A DNA stretch of 64,000 bases from Paenibacillus sp. URB8-2 (lineage in GTDB: Bacteria > Bacillota > Bacilli > Paenibacillales > Paenibacillaceae). Made by a program: the position numbers and the translations under genes. The stretch spans positions 2,418,001 to 2,482,000 of the forward strand of contig NZ_AP023239.1 in NCBI RefSeq assembly GCF_013393385.1. The letters are read 5' to 3'. Under the pieces are notes generated by a model that had not been told where the DNA came from, ran no database searches, and saw nothing but the letters and a program-made list of their open reading frames with translations. Of the stretch, positions 34,186-42,981 are shown in pieces (within the stretch, counting starts at the first letter, position 1; the number at the start of each line of letters is the position of its first letter).

Positions 34186-36954
34186 ATGCGGATTGTTGCA
34201 CAATCCGAGGACATTGAGAAAAATCAAAGATTAACAGAAAGCAGGCTTGGGATGGCAATAACACAAATCGATGCCGAGTCTTTGCTGGAGCGGATTATCG
34301 GTATACCGGTGGAAAAAAAACGAGGAAAACTGAAAATTTTTATTGGATATGCGCCAGGTGTCGGCAAGACCTGTTCTATGCTGAGCGCCGCCCATGAGGA
34401 GCAAAAAGATGGGATGGATGTGGTCGCTGGATATATTGAACCCCATGCCCGGCCCGATACGACGGCTCTCCTGGAAGGACTCGAACTTTTGCCTTCTATG
34501 GAAATCTTCAATGAAGGATCTGTCATCAATGAATTTGATCTGGATGGTGCGCTCCAAAGAAGCCCTGACCTTATTTTATTGGATGATCTGGCTCATGCCA
34601 ACGCGGCAGGATGCCGTCACAAAAAAAGATATCAGGATGTGGAGGAGCTTCTCCGAGCAGGAATTCATGTATATACGACGATTAATGTTCAGCAGATTGA
34701 AAGCCTGACGGATATTGTCTCCTCCATTACCGGGCTCCCTGTTCACGACCGCATTCCGGACAGCGTATTTGACAGTGCCGATCAGGTGGAATTGGTCGAT
34801 ATTGAACCCGATGATTTGATAGACCGTTTGAACAAGGGGAAGATCTATGGTGAGGATCAGGCTGAACAGGCGCTTGCTGCGGATTTGTTTACCAAAGAAA
34901 AGCTCACCGCCCTGCGTGAAATTGCTCTACGCAACACGGCAAGTCAGTTAAACCGAATTGCGATACAAATCAGTGAACAGGCGAAAAAAAATGAACACTA
35001 TACGAAAGACCATATTTTGGTCTGCCTGTCTTCGGCGGCTTCCAATAAAAAAGTGATTCGCACAGCGGCGAGAATGGCCGAAGCTTTTCATGGTTATTTC
35101 ACGGCCCTATTTGTGGAAACACCGGAAATCAAGGAATTAACGCCAAAAAACAAAGCGGAACTAAGGGAAAACCTGAGACTGGCCGAGCAACTGGGCGCAC
35201 AGATTGCGACGGTTTACGGAGAGGATATTCCGGGACAGATTGCTGAATATGTCAAAACAAGCCGGGTATCAAAGATTGTCCTAGGGCGCTCCCCCAACAA
35301 AAAGAGAGGGCTTGCAAAATCCAATGTTGTGGATAAACTGACTGCCTTGGTCCCTAATATTGAGACCTATATTATCCCCTACGCTCAGCCCTCAATTTAT
35401 AAAAGGGTGCCTCTATACGCGAAATCCTCAAAGCTGTCTCTGATTGACACTGCCAAGACCTCCGCAATTTTGGCTGTCTGCACAACAATAGGAATATGGT
35501 TTAAGTATCTGGAGCTTAGAGAAGCTAATATTATCACCGTGTATATTCTAGGCGCCCTGTTAAACGCGATGGTTACCAAGGGCAGGCTGTACAGCGCTGT
35601 TTCTTCGGTTATGAGTGTGCTTGTATTCAATTACTTCTTTACCGAGCCGTATTATTCGTTGCGGGCGTATGATTCAGGTTATCTGGTTACCTTTTTGGTT
35701 ATGCTGGCGGCCTCTTTCATAACGAGCACACTGACCATGCGGGTAAGGGAACAGGCTCGTCAATCTGCGGAAAAAGCGTACCGGACGGAGGTGCTTCTGG
35801 AAACGAGCCGGAAATTGCAACAGGCAAAAGACTTTTCGGCTATTATTGATGAAACAGCGCATCAAATGGTGAAGCTGTTGGACAGAACGATTATTTTTTA
35901 TTCGATACAGGATGATGCCCTGTCGGCGCCGCTGATTTTCCCAAAAAAAGAATCAACGGTCGATAAGCAAGCTTATACAGGAGAGAACGAACGTGCGGTC
36001 GCGGAATGGGTGTATAAGAACAATAAGCGCGCCGGAGCTACCACGGATACTTTTTTTGGCGCGAATTGCCTGTATCATGCTGTGCGTGGAGGCAATGCGG
36101 TTTTTGCAGTGGCGGCCATTGTTATGGACCGGGAAGACCCACTCGATGTTTTTGAGAAGAGCCTGATGATTGCCATGCTGGGAGAATGCGCGCTGGCGCT
36201 GGAGAAAGAAAGACTGAACGAGAAGCAAAAAGAAATCTCCATGCAAATCCAGCAGGAGCAGCTCCGCGCCAATCTGCTTCGGGCGATCTCCCATGATTTG
36301 CGAACCCCTCTGACCAGCATTTCAGGCAATGCGGGAATTCTCATTGGAAACTCCAAGGTGCTAAGCGAAGAACAGAAAAAGGGGCTGTATACGGACATTT
36401 ATGACGATTCCATGTGGCTGATCAATTTGGTGGAAAATCTGCTTTCCATTAGTCGAATTGAAAAGGGTACTTTAAACCTGAACTTGCAGGCTGAGTTAAT
36501 GGAGGAAGTCATTTCGGAAGCTCTGCTTCATGTAAATCGAAACAGCGAGAAGCATATCATCCGAACGGTATTGGATGACGAGCTTCTCATGGCTCGGATG
36601 GATTCCCGGCTTATTGTTCAGGTTCTGATCAATATTGTTGATAACGCAATCAAATATACCCAATATGGTTCGCACATCACGCTTTCGGCAAGACGAGACA
36701 AGCAAAAGGTGGTTGTGGAAGTCTCCGACGATGGCCCGGGTATTTCAGAAGAGGCCAAGAGCAGACTGTTTGAGATGTTCTATACGGCAGATAATATTCG
36801 CGGGGACGGCCGCCGCGGTTTAGGATTGGGACTTTCTCTGTGTAAATCGATTGTGAATGCCCATGGTGGAACTATTGGTGTTAAAGACCATTTTCCGAAG
36901 GGGACGGTTTTTTATTTTACCCTGCAAGCTGAGGAGGTGAATGTCCATGAATAA
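34186..36954 (+). CDS. kdpD: Potassium sensor histidine kinase KdpD
   Basis: A 922-residue sensor kinase. The N-terminal KdpD domain has the P-loop GYAPGVGKT and a Walker B-like LLDDLAHAN, followed by a USP-like domain, four closely spaced membrane helices around residues 410-510, a GAF-like region, and a HisKA/HATPase kinase with the phosphorylated His (about residue 703) in RAISHDLRTPLTS. N, G1 and G2 boxes (NIVDNAIKY, DDGPGIS, GLGLGLS) are intact. It senses potassium limitation and phosphorylates KdpE. It overlaps kdpE by 8 bases. Confidence 0.95.
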   Translation: MRIVAQSEDIEKNQRLTESRLGMAITQIDAESLLERIIGIPVEKKRGKLKIFIGYAPGVGKTCSMLSAAHEEQKDGMDVVAGYIEPHARPDTTALLEGLELLPSMEIFNEGSVINEFDLDGALQRSPDLILLDDLAHANAAGCRHKKRYQDVEELLRAGIHVYTTINVQQIESLTDIVSSITGLPVHDRIPDSVFDSADQVELVDIEPDDLIDRLNKGKIYGEDQAEQALAADLFTKEKLTALREIALRNTASQLNRIAIQISEQAKKNEHYTKDHILVCLSSAASNKKVIRTAARMAEAFHGYFTALFVETPEIKELTPKNKAELRENLRLAEQLGAQIATVYGEDIPGQIAEYVKTSRVSKIVLGRSPNKKRGLAKSNVVDKLTALVPNIETYIIPYAQPSIYKRVPLYAKSSKLSLIDTAKTSAILAVCTTIGIWFKYLELREANIITVYILGALLNAMVTKGRLYSAVSSVMSVLVFNYFFTEPYYSLRAYDSGYLVTFLVMLAASFITSTLTMRVREQARQSAEKAYRTEVLLETSRKLQQAKDFSAIIDETAHQMVKLLDRTIIFYSIQDDALSAPLIFPKKESTVDKQAYTGENERAVAEWVYKNNKRAGATTDTFFGANCLYHAVRGGNAVFAVAAIVMDREDPLDVFEKSLMIAMLGECALALEKERLNEKQKEISMQIQQEQLRANLLRAISHDLRTPLTSISGNAGILIGNSKVLSEEQKKGLYTDIYDDSMWLINLVENLLSISRIEKGTLNLNLQAELMEEVISEALLHVNRNSEKHIIRTVLDDELLMARMDSRLIVQVLINIVDNAIKYTQYGSHITLSARRDKQKVVVEVSDDGPGISEEAKSRLFEMFYTADNIRGDGRRGLGLGLSLCKSIVNAHGGTIGVKDHFPKGTVFYFTLQAEEVNVHE

Positions 36955-37654
36955 ACCTTTCATTCTTGTCGTTGAGGACGACAAGCCCATCCGCAAGCTG
37001 ATTACGACAACCCTAGAGACGCAAGGTTATAAATATCATACGGCTGAAACAGGCGAAGCATCAATTTTAGAAGCGGTATCCAAGCAGCCGGATATGATGA
37101 TTCTGGATTTGGGACTGCCGGATATGGACGGTGTGGATATCATAAAGAAGGTACGGGAATGGTCTAATCTACCCATTATCGTGGTCAGCGCTCGCAGTGA
37201 AGATCGGGACAAAATAGAAGCGCTGGATGCGGGCGCAGACGATTATTTGACTAAGCCCTTCAGTGTGGAAGAACTGCTGGCAAGGCTTCGGGTCAGTTTG
37301 CGGCGAATTCGATATGACAGCGATAAGCTCCTAAAAGATGCATCCAGTTTCACCAACGGGAATTTAAAAATTGATTATGCTGCAGGGTGCGTGTGGCTCA
37401 GTCAAGAAGAGGTTCATCTGACGCCAAGCGAATATAAACTTCTATGCCTGCTGGCAAAGAATGTGGGTAAAGTACTGACGCATAATTACATCCTGCATGA
37501 AATCTGGGGTAATCATACCTACGATATTCCTGCCCTGCGCGTGTTTATGGCTACCCTAAGGAAAAAAATAGAAAAAACAGCTTCACAGTCTAAATATATT
37601 CAAACTCATATCGGTGTCGGTTACCGGATGCTGCAAGTCGGCGATGATGGCTAA
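36947..37654 (+). CDS. kdpE: Response regulator KdpE
   Basis: A 235-residue OmpR-type regulator: receiver domain with VVEDDKPIRKL, phospho-Asp in MMILDLGLPDMDG and Lys in YLTKPFS, then a winged helix (LTPSEYKLLCLLAKNVGKVLTHNYIL, HIGVGYRM). It activates the kdp structural genes. The ATG at 36947 is chosen because AGGAGGTGA lies at the right distance; it overlaps the kdpD stop. Confidence 0.95.
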   Translation: MNKPFILVVEDDKPIRKLITTTLETQGYKYHTAETGEASILEAVSKQPDMMILDLGLPDMDGVDIIKKVREWSNLPIIVVSARSEDRDKIEALDAGADDYLTKPFSVEELLARLRVSLRRIRYDSDKLLKDASSFTNGNLKIDYAAGCVWLSQEEVHLTPSEYKLLCLLAKNVGKVLTHNYILHEIWGNHTYDIPALRVFMATLRKKIEKTASQSKYIQTHIGVGYRMLQVGDDG

Positions 37655-37681
37655 GCGATCTGAAACAAATGGTATTAGCGG

Positions 37682-37708
37682 CCATGCTCTTTGGAGCATG
37701 GTTTTTTT
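37682..37708 (+). terminator. Rho-independent terminator after kdpDE
   Basis: CCATGCTC and GAGCATGG around a TTTG loop, then seven T. It separates regulator transcription from the structural genes. Confidence 0.85.
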
Positions 37709-37822
37709 GTGTTAAACAGGCATCTTAAGATAATCTTTATTCTTTCATTCAAACTCTAATCCTAAACTAATGGCGGGAGTGATACGCTGAAATCGGAAGC
37801 AGCAAGGATAAGGAGGATTTGC

Positions 37823-37849
37823 ATGGACGTGGAGATGGGCATTGGCTGA
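37823..37849 (+). CDS. Possible 8-codon leader peptide
   Basis: An AAGGAGG is followed by ATG at 37823 and the frame MDVEMGIG ending in TGA at 37849, immediately abutting an ATGATG. It may be a leader whose translation feeds the next gene, or a chance frame with a strong ribosome site. Confidence 0.3.
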   Translation: MDVEMGIG

Positions 37850-37873
37850 ATGATGAGGAAAGAGGGTATGGAG

Positions 37874-38206
37874 ATGGGTGGAATTTTAACAACCGTGGTT
37901 TTGATCTTGATTCTGCTGGCGGTGCTGTATTCCGCTAAAAAAATATACGATTTTATCGATAAGCAGAAGGTGACAAGGGCGGGCTACTATGAAGACTATG
38001 GTATATATAAAGCGGCTCAAATGTTTGCTAATGGAGCGCCTGCCGATGAAATCAGAGAAATTCTGTCAAACAGCTATGAGTTTGATGATGGGCGGATAGA
38101 GCAGACGATGCTTCTGGCACTTCCTCATCGGAATGATAGCGATGGAGGCTATAGCGCCTTTATCAAGGCTGTAAATCAGGTGTTGGCAGAAGAGGTTTAC
38201 AGCTAA
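37874..38206 (+). CDS. Kdp-associated small membrane protein of unknown function
   Basis: A 110-residue protein with one N-terminal membrane helix (GILTTVVLILILLAVLYSA) and a cytosolic helical domain (AAQMFANGAPADEIREILSNSYEFDDGRIEQTML). I place the start at the ATG at 37874 for its AGAGGG spacing; ATGs at 37850 and 37868 are in frame. Its position between kdpE and kdpF suggests a role with the Kdp pump, but the family is not one I know. Confidence 0.6.
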   Translation: MGGILTTVVLILILLAVLYSAKKIYDFIDKQKVTRAGYYEDYGIYKAAQMFANGAPADEIREILSNSYEFDDGRIEQTMLLALPHRNDSDGGYSAFIKAVNQVLAEEVYS

Positions 38207-38247
38207 AGATCAGAGCTGCATTTCTATGAACTGGGATTAAAATCATC

Positions 38248-38278
38248 ATCAAGGTCAATATTAAGGAAAATCCTTGAT
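38248..38278. promoter_or_regulatory. Inverted repeat upstream of kdpFABC
   Basis: ATCAAGG and CCTTGAT, 17 bases apart, about 100 bases before the small-protein gene at 38372. It could be a regulator site or part of a leader structure. Confidence 0.3.
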
Positions 38279-38371
38279 ATACTCGCCGGAAAATGAAATT
38301 CAGCAAAGTGTATATTTTTGATTGTCTTTTTTGATTGACAAATGAAGCGTTCTGAAGGAGGAAGCTTTACA

Positions 38372-38479
38372 GTGCAAGATCTTTTAATGATTGCCATCTT
38401 ATTGCTGCTTACTTTACTGATGATTGGACTTGGAAAATGGGCGTCCGGAACAATAGATGAAGGAAGTGACCAAGGATGA
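38372..38479 (+). CDS. 35-residue single-helix membrane protein upstream of kdpF
   Basis: GTG at 38372 has a perfect AGGAGG upstream; the product MQDLLMIAILLLLTLLMIGL then GKWASGTIDEGSDQG is one membrane helix with a short polar tail. Its stop overlaps the kdpF start as ATGA, so it is part of the kdp operon. Confidence 0.65.
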   Translation: MQDLLMIAILLLLTLLMIGLGKWASGTIDEGSDQG

Positions 38480-38556
38480 TATGGGTACTTGCAACGATAG
38501 TGGCGGCTCTTTTTGTGTATTTGACTTACGCGCTAATTAATCCGGAAAAATTTTAG
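38476..38556 (+). CDS. kdpF: KdpF small subunit
   Basis: A 26-residue single-helix peptide, MIWVLATIVAALFVYLTYAL followed by INPEKF. Length, the YLxYALxxPEKF ending and the position directly before kdpA identify it as KdpF, which stabilises the KdpFABC complex. Confidence 0.85.
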   Translation: MIWVLATIVAALFVYLTYALINPEKF

Positions 38557-38579
38557 TAATGATTTCAGGAGGGATTCAA

Positions 38580-40256
38580 GTGACCACGATTTCTTTATTC
38601 GCAATTGCAGTAACCTTATTGCTCTCCTTGCTGCTTGCCCGCCCTACGGGGCTATATATTGCTCAAGCATTCAACTACGAGAGAACGGGACTTGACCGCT
38701 GGTTTGGCTGGCTGGAACAACCCTTTTATGCAGTTGCCGGTATAGGGCGGGAACACCAAAGCTGGAAGCAATACGCACTGGCTGCGGTCCTCAGTAATTC
38801 CGTAATGATTTTGCTTGTATATTTAATTTTCAGATTCCAGGGGGTGCTGCCATTAAATCCAGGCGGTATGGCTTCCATGGAACCCACTTTAGCTTTTAAT
38901 ACGGCAATCAGCTTTATGACAAACACCGATCTTCAGCATTACAGCGGCGAAAGCGGCTTATCCTATCTGTCACAAATGATGGCTGTCGTATTCATGATGT
39001 TTACCGCCCCTGCCTCTGCACTTGCGGTTGCCATAGCCTTTATTCGTGGTTTGTCCGGCAAGCCGCTAGGCAACTTTTTTGTTGATTTGATTCGGGGAAT
39101 AACTCGTATTTTGCTGCCGGTATCCTTTGTACTGGCTTTGGTCTTTGTTGCTCTCGGTGTACCGCAAACACTGGAACCAACAGCTATTGCTACTACGCTG
39201 GAGGGTGCCAAGCAAGAGATTGCCCGTGGACCTGTGGCTTCGTTTCTATCTATTAAAGAACTGGGCAACAACGGCGGCGGATTTTTTGGAGTCAATTCAG
39301 CCCATCCGTTTGAAAATCCGGGCGGCATCAGCAACTTGCTGCAGGTTCTGATGATGCTGCTGCTGGGTACCTCTTTGCCTTTCACGTATGGGAAAATGGT
39401 GGGCAATAAAAAGCAGGGCCGTGTTCTGTTTGTATCTATGGCCATGATGCTTATCGTCTTTCTTGGGATCTCTCTGGCCAGTGAAAATGCAGGGAACCCT
39501 ATCATTAACTCCCTTGGCATTCAACATCAGCAGGGGTCAATGGAGGGGAAAGAGGCACGGTTTGGTGCAGCGCAGTCTGCTCTGTATTCAGTGGTTACAA
39601 CAGCTTCCGAGTCAGGCGCAGTTAATACGATGCATGACACCCTCACTCCAGTGGGCGGGTTAATCGCAATTGTGAACATGATGCTTAATACCGTGTTTGG
39701 CGGTGTAGGCGCAGGCTTTATCAATGTGCTTATGTACGCCATGATTGCCGTCTTCCTCTCCGGTCTGATGGTAGGCCGAACACCGGAGTTTCTCGGTAAA
39801 AAAATTGAGGGGAAGGAAATGAAGTTAATTGCAATTACGCTGATTATCCATCCATTGCTGGTTCTCTTTCCCACGGCGGTGGCCCTGTTTGCCCATGCAG
39901 ACACCATATCCAATCCTGGATTTCACGGCCTGACACAAGCGTTATATGAGTTCACTTCTTCTGCTGCCAACAATGGCTCCGGATTCGAGGGGCTTGCAGA
40001 TGCGACGCCGTTCTGGAATATCTCCACCGGCATTGTAATGTTCCTTGGACGATATTTTCCAATCATTACCATGCTGGCTGTAGCCGGTTCCCTGGCTACC
40101 AAGAAGAGCGTACAGCAAACGGCAGGAACATTCCGGACGGATAATGCTTTGTTTGGTGCTGTTTTTCTTGGCGCTGTATTGATTGTCGGAGCGTTGACGT
40201 TCTTTCCGGCTCTCGCACTCGGACCGATCGCTGAATATTTGACACTGAAACCATAG
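38580..40256 (+). CDS. kdpA: Potassium-transporting ATPase subunit A
   Basis: A 558-residue membrane protein forming the potassium channel of the Kdp pump. The selectivity-filter-like stretches (SFMTNTDLQHYSGESGLSYLSQ, LGNNGGGFFGVNSAHPFENP, TTASESGAVNTMHD, SSAANNGSGFEGL) are intact. GTG at 38580 is chosen because GGAGGG lies eight bases upstream. Confidence 0.96.
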   Translation: MTTISLFAIAVTLLLSLLLARPTGLYIAQAFNYERTGLDRWFGWLEQPFYAVAGIGREHQSWKQYALAAVLSNSVMILLVYLIFRFQGVLPLNPGGMASMEPTLAFNTAISFMTNTDLQHYSGESGLSYLSQMMAVVFMMFTAPASALAVAIAFIRGLSGKPLGNFFVDLIRGITRILLPVSFVLALVFVALGVPQTLEPTAIATTLEGAKQEIARGPVASFLSIKELGNNGGGFFGVNSAHPFENPGGISNLLQVLMMLLLGTSLPFTYGKMVGNKKQGRVLFVSMAMMLIVFLGISLASENAGNPIINSLGIQHQQGSMEGKEARFGAAQSALYSVVTTASESGAVNTMHDTLTPVGGLIAIVNMMLNTVFGGVGAGFINVLMYAMIAVFLSGLMVGRTPEFLGKKIEGKEMKLIAITLIIHPLLVLFPTAVALFAHADTISNPGFHGLTQALYEFTSSAANNGSGFEGLADATPFWNISTGIVMFLGRYFPIITMLAVAGSLATKKSVQQTAGTFRTDNALFGAVFLGAVLIVGALTFFPALALGPIAEYLTLKP

Positions 40257-40280
40257 CTGGATATGGATGGAGGAGAAGTT

Positions 40281-42308
40281 ATGAGCACAAGAAAAAGCGC
40301 AATGACAAGAAATATCATCAATCAGGCGATTAAACAGGCATTTATTAAACTGGACCCGCGGATTATGGTGCGAAATCCCATCATGTTTGTGGTTGAAATA
40401 GGCTTTCTCATTACTTTGTTTTTAATCTTTATGCCGAATGCATTTAACGGAAATGTATCGGTTGGCTTCAATATTTCTGTTGCATTCATTCTGTTGTTCA
40501 CCGTGTTGTTTGCCAACTTTGCCGAAGCGCTGGCTGAAGGAAGAGGCAAGGCGCAAGCGGATTCGCTGAAGAAATCAAAAAAAGAAATTACGGCAAACAA
40601 GGTAAGCGGAAACGGCATCAAGCAGGTGCCGTCCACGGAACTGCGCAAAGGTGATGTTGTGATTGTAGCCCTGGGAGAGATGATTCCGGGCGACGGAGAA
40701 GTTATTGAAGGATTGGCTTCTGTGGATGAATCTGCAATTACCGGTGAATCCGCTCCGGTCATTAAAGAGGCGGGCGGCGATTTCAGCTCAGTAACCGGAG
40801 GAACGAAGGTCGTTAGCGACAGGATTACGGTTCGCATCACCAGCGATCCGGGGGAATCCTTTCTGGATCGGATGATTTCTTTAGTTGAAGGGGCAAAACG
40901 CCAAAAAACGCCCAACGAAATTGCCTTGAATACGGTTTTGGTCAGTCTGACAATCATTTTCCTGATTGTGGTGACGGCCCTCCCGTTCTTCGCTAATTAT
41001 CTGGACATACATCTGGAAATTCCCGTCCTGATTGCGTTGTTGGTTTGTCTAATCCCCACTACAATTGGGGGGTTGTTGTCAGCGATCGGAATCGCGGGCA
41101 TGGACCGTGTGACCCAATTTAATGTATTGGCGATGTCCGGCAAGGCGGTTGAAGCATCGGGAGATATCAATACCATTATTTTGGATAAAACCGGAACCAT
41201 TACCTATGGAAACCGCATGGCCAGTGAGTTTGTTCCTGTAGGAAATCACAATATCCAGGAAGTGGCGGCATGGGCGGCGATAAGCTCAGTTCGTGATGAG
41301 ACACCGGAAGGGCGTTCTGTGCTGGAACTGCTGAACAAGCAAGGGCTATCTTTTGAAGAGAAGATTGCGGCCGGCGCGGACTTTATTGAATTTAAAGCAG
41401 AGACCCGAATGAGCGGCGTTGATCTACAGGATGGACGAAAGGTCCGGAAAGGGGCCGTGGATGCGGTCAAGCAGTGGGTTGCGGGCCAAGGCGGCAGGAT
41501 TCCCGAGGATTTGCTTGCTAACAGCAATGACATTGCTTCGGCAGGGGGGACGCCGCTGGCTGTAGCTGTCGATCAAACGATCTATGGTCTTATTTATCTG
41601 AAAGACACCGTAAAACCGGGGATGAGAGAACGTTTTGACCAAATGAGAGAAATGGGCATTAAAACCATTATGTGTACAGGCGACAATCCGCTGACGGCTG
41701 CAACTATTGCCGCGGAGGCCGGTGTAGACGATTTTATTGCCGAAAGCAAGCCAGAGGATAAAATCGCCGTGATTCGCCGCGAACAAGCGGAAGGAAAACT
41801 GGTAGCCATGACGGGTGACGGGACAAATGATGCTCCTGCATTGGCTCAGGCGGACGTGGGAATTGCCATGAATAGCGGAACGGTTGCAGCCAAAGAAGCG
41901 GCCAACATGGTGGATCTTGATTCTGACCCGTCCAAAATCATTGAAGTTGTGGCTATCGGAAAACAACTGTTGATGACACGCGGAGCACTAACGACATTCA
42001 GTATCGCAAATGACATTGCGAAATACTTCGCGATTATCCCGGCCATGTTTATGGTGGCGATTCCTGAAATGGAAATTTTGAACGTCATGAGATTGCATTC
42101 GCCACTTTCGGCAGTCCTTTCCGCCTTGATTTTTAACGCCGTCATTATTCCGCTACTGATTCCATTGGCCATGAAAGGGGTGGCCTATAAACCGATGAGT
42201 TCTTCGAAGCTGCTAAGCCGCAACTTATTGGTTTATGGGTTAGGTGGAGTGATTGTTCCTTTTATCGGAATTAAGGTAATTGATCTGATTGTCCAATTTT
42301 GGTTATAG
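40281..42308 (+). CDS. kdpB: Potassium-transporting ATPase ATP-binding subunit B
   Basis: A 675-residue P-type ATPase. The phosphorylation motif [11 protein letters not shown], the TGES loop ([11 protein letters not shown]), [10 protein letters not shown] and the hinge [12 protein letters not shown] are all present. It drives potassium uptake through KdpA. The ATG at 40281 follows GGAGGAG; the gene begins 24 bases after kdpA. Confidence 0.97.
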   Translation: MSTRKSAMTRNIINQAIKQAFIKLDPRIMVRNPIMFVVEIGFLITLFLIFMPNAFNGNVSVGFNISVAFILLFTVLFANFAEALAEGRGKAQADSLKKSKKEITANKVSGNGIKQVPSTELRKGDVVIVALGEMIPGDGEVIEGLASVDESAITGESAPVIKEAGGDFSSVTGGTKVVSDRITVRITSDPGESFLDRMISLVEGAKRQKTPNEIALNTVLVSLTIIFLIVVTALPFFANYLDIHLEIPVLIALLVCLIPTTIGGLLSAIGIAGMDRVTQFNVLAMSGKAVEASGDINTIILDKTGTITYGNRMASEFVPVGNHNIQEVAAWAAISSVRDETPEGRSVLELLNKQGLSFEEKIAAGADFIEFKAETRMSGVDLQDGRKVRKGAVDAVKQWVAGQGGRIPEDLLANSNDIASAGGTPLAVAVDQTIYGLIYLKDTVKPGMRERFDQMREMGIKTIMCTGDNPLTAATIAAEAGVDDFIAESKPEDKIAVIRREQAEGKLVAMTGDGTNDAPALAQADVGIAMNSGTVAAKEAANMVDLDSDPSKIIEVVAIGKQLLMTRGALTTFSIANDIAKYFAIIPAMFMVAIPEMEILNVMRLHSPLSAVLSALIFNAVIIPLLIPLAMKGVAYKPMSSSKLLSRNLLVYGLGGVIVPFIGIKVIDLIVQFWL

Positions 42309-42325
42309 AAAGGGATGTCTTAGGC

Positions 42326-42898
42326 ATGAAAACGATAACTGTTACTCTGAGAACAAGCATTGCCTTAATGATCATCGTCATGATTTATCAACTGGTTGTT
42401 ACGGGAATTGCTCAAGCCGTTATGCCGGACCAAGCCAATGGAAGTCTGGTTTATAATAGTAATAACGAAGTGGTCGGTTCCCGGTTAATCGGTCAGACGT
42501 TTAGTGCTCCCGGATACTTTCACAGCAGAATTTCCAGTATTGAATATAATGCCGCATCGTCCGGTACCCCCAACTATGCGCCTTCCAATCCCGATATGCT
42601 GAAGCGAACGAAAGAAGCGGTAGAGGTTTGGAAACAGGAAAACCCGAAAGTTGCCATATCGGAAGTTCCGGTCGATCTGATTACAAACTCCGGTTCAGGA
42701 CTTGATCCGCATGTAAGTGTTGCTGCCGCGGAAGTCCAAATTCCGCGTGTTAGCGAAAGTACCGGAATACCTGCGGATCAATTAAAAGGGCTTGTAGCCA
42801 AGCACACAAAAGAGAGAGAGCTTGGCCTTTTCGGTGAACCTGCGGTCAATGTTCTCCTGTTGAATATGGATGTGCAAAAAATAGTCAGTGGACAATAA
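42326..42898 (+). CDS. kdpC: Potassium-transporting ATPase subunit C
   Basis: A 190-residue protein with one N-terminal membrane helix and an extracytoplasmic domain; GSRLIGQTFSAPGYFHSRISS and SGSGLDPHVSVAAAEVQIPR are the KdpC signatures. Chaperone-like subunit of the Kdp complex. It starts 17 bases after kdpB. Confidence 0.95.
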   Translation: MKTITVTLRTSIALMIIVMIYQLVVTGIAQAVMPDQANGSLVYNSNNEVVGSRLIGQTFSAPGYFHSRISSIEYNAASSGTPNYAPSNPDMLKRTKEAVEVWKQENPKVAISEVPVDLITNSGSGLDPHVSVAAAEVQIPRVSESTGIPADQLKGLVAKHTKERELGLFGEPAVNVLLLNMDVQKIVSGQ

Positions 42899-42931
42899 GA
42901 CTGAACAGTCAAAAGGATAATGAAACAAGAA

Positions 42932-42958
42932 AGAGCCGGAAAATATCCCGGCCTTTTC
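42932..42958 (+). terminator. Weak terminator after kdpC
   Basis: GCCGG/CCGGC with an eight-base loop followed by CTTTTCTT. The short stem would let some transcription pass into the KdpD-module gene 24 bases on. Confidence 0.4.
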
Positions 42959-42981
42959 TTGTATTGAACGGAGGATTGGCG

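Noticed and set aside
37709..37850. c-di-AMP (ydaO-type) riboswitch before the kdp structural genes
   Set aside because: The stretch is too short and lacks the conserved aptamer elements.
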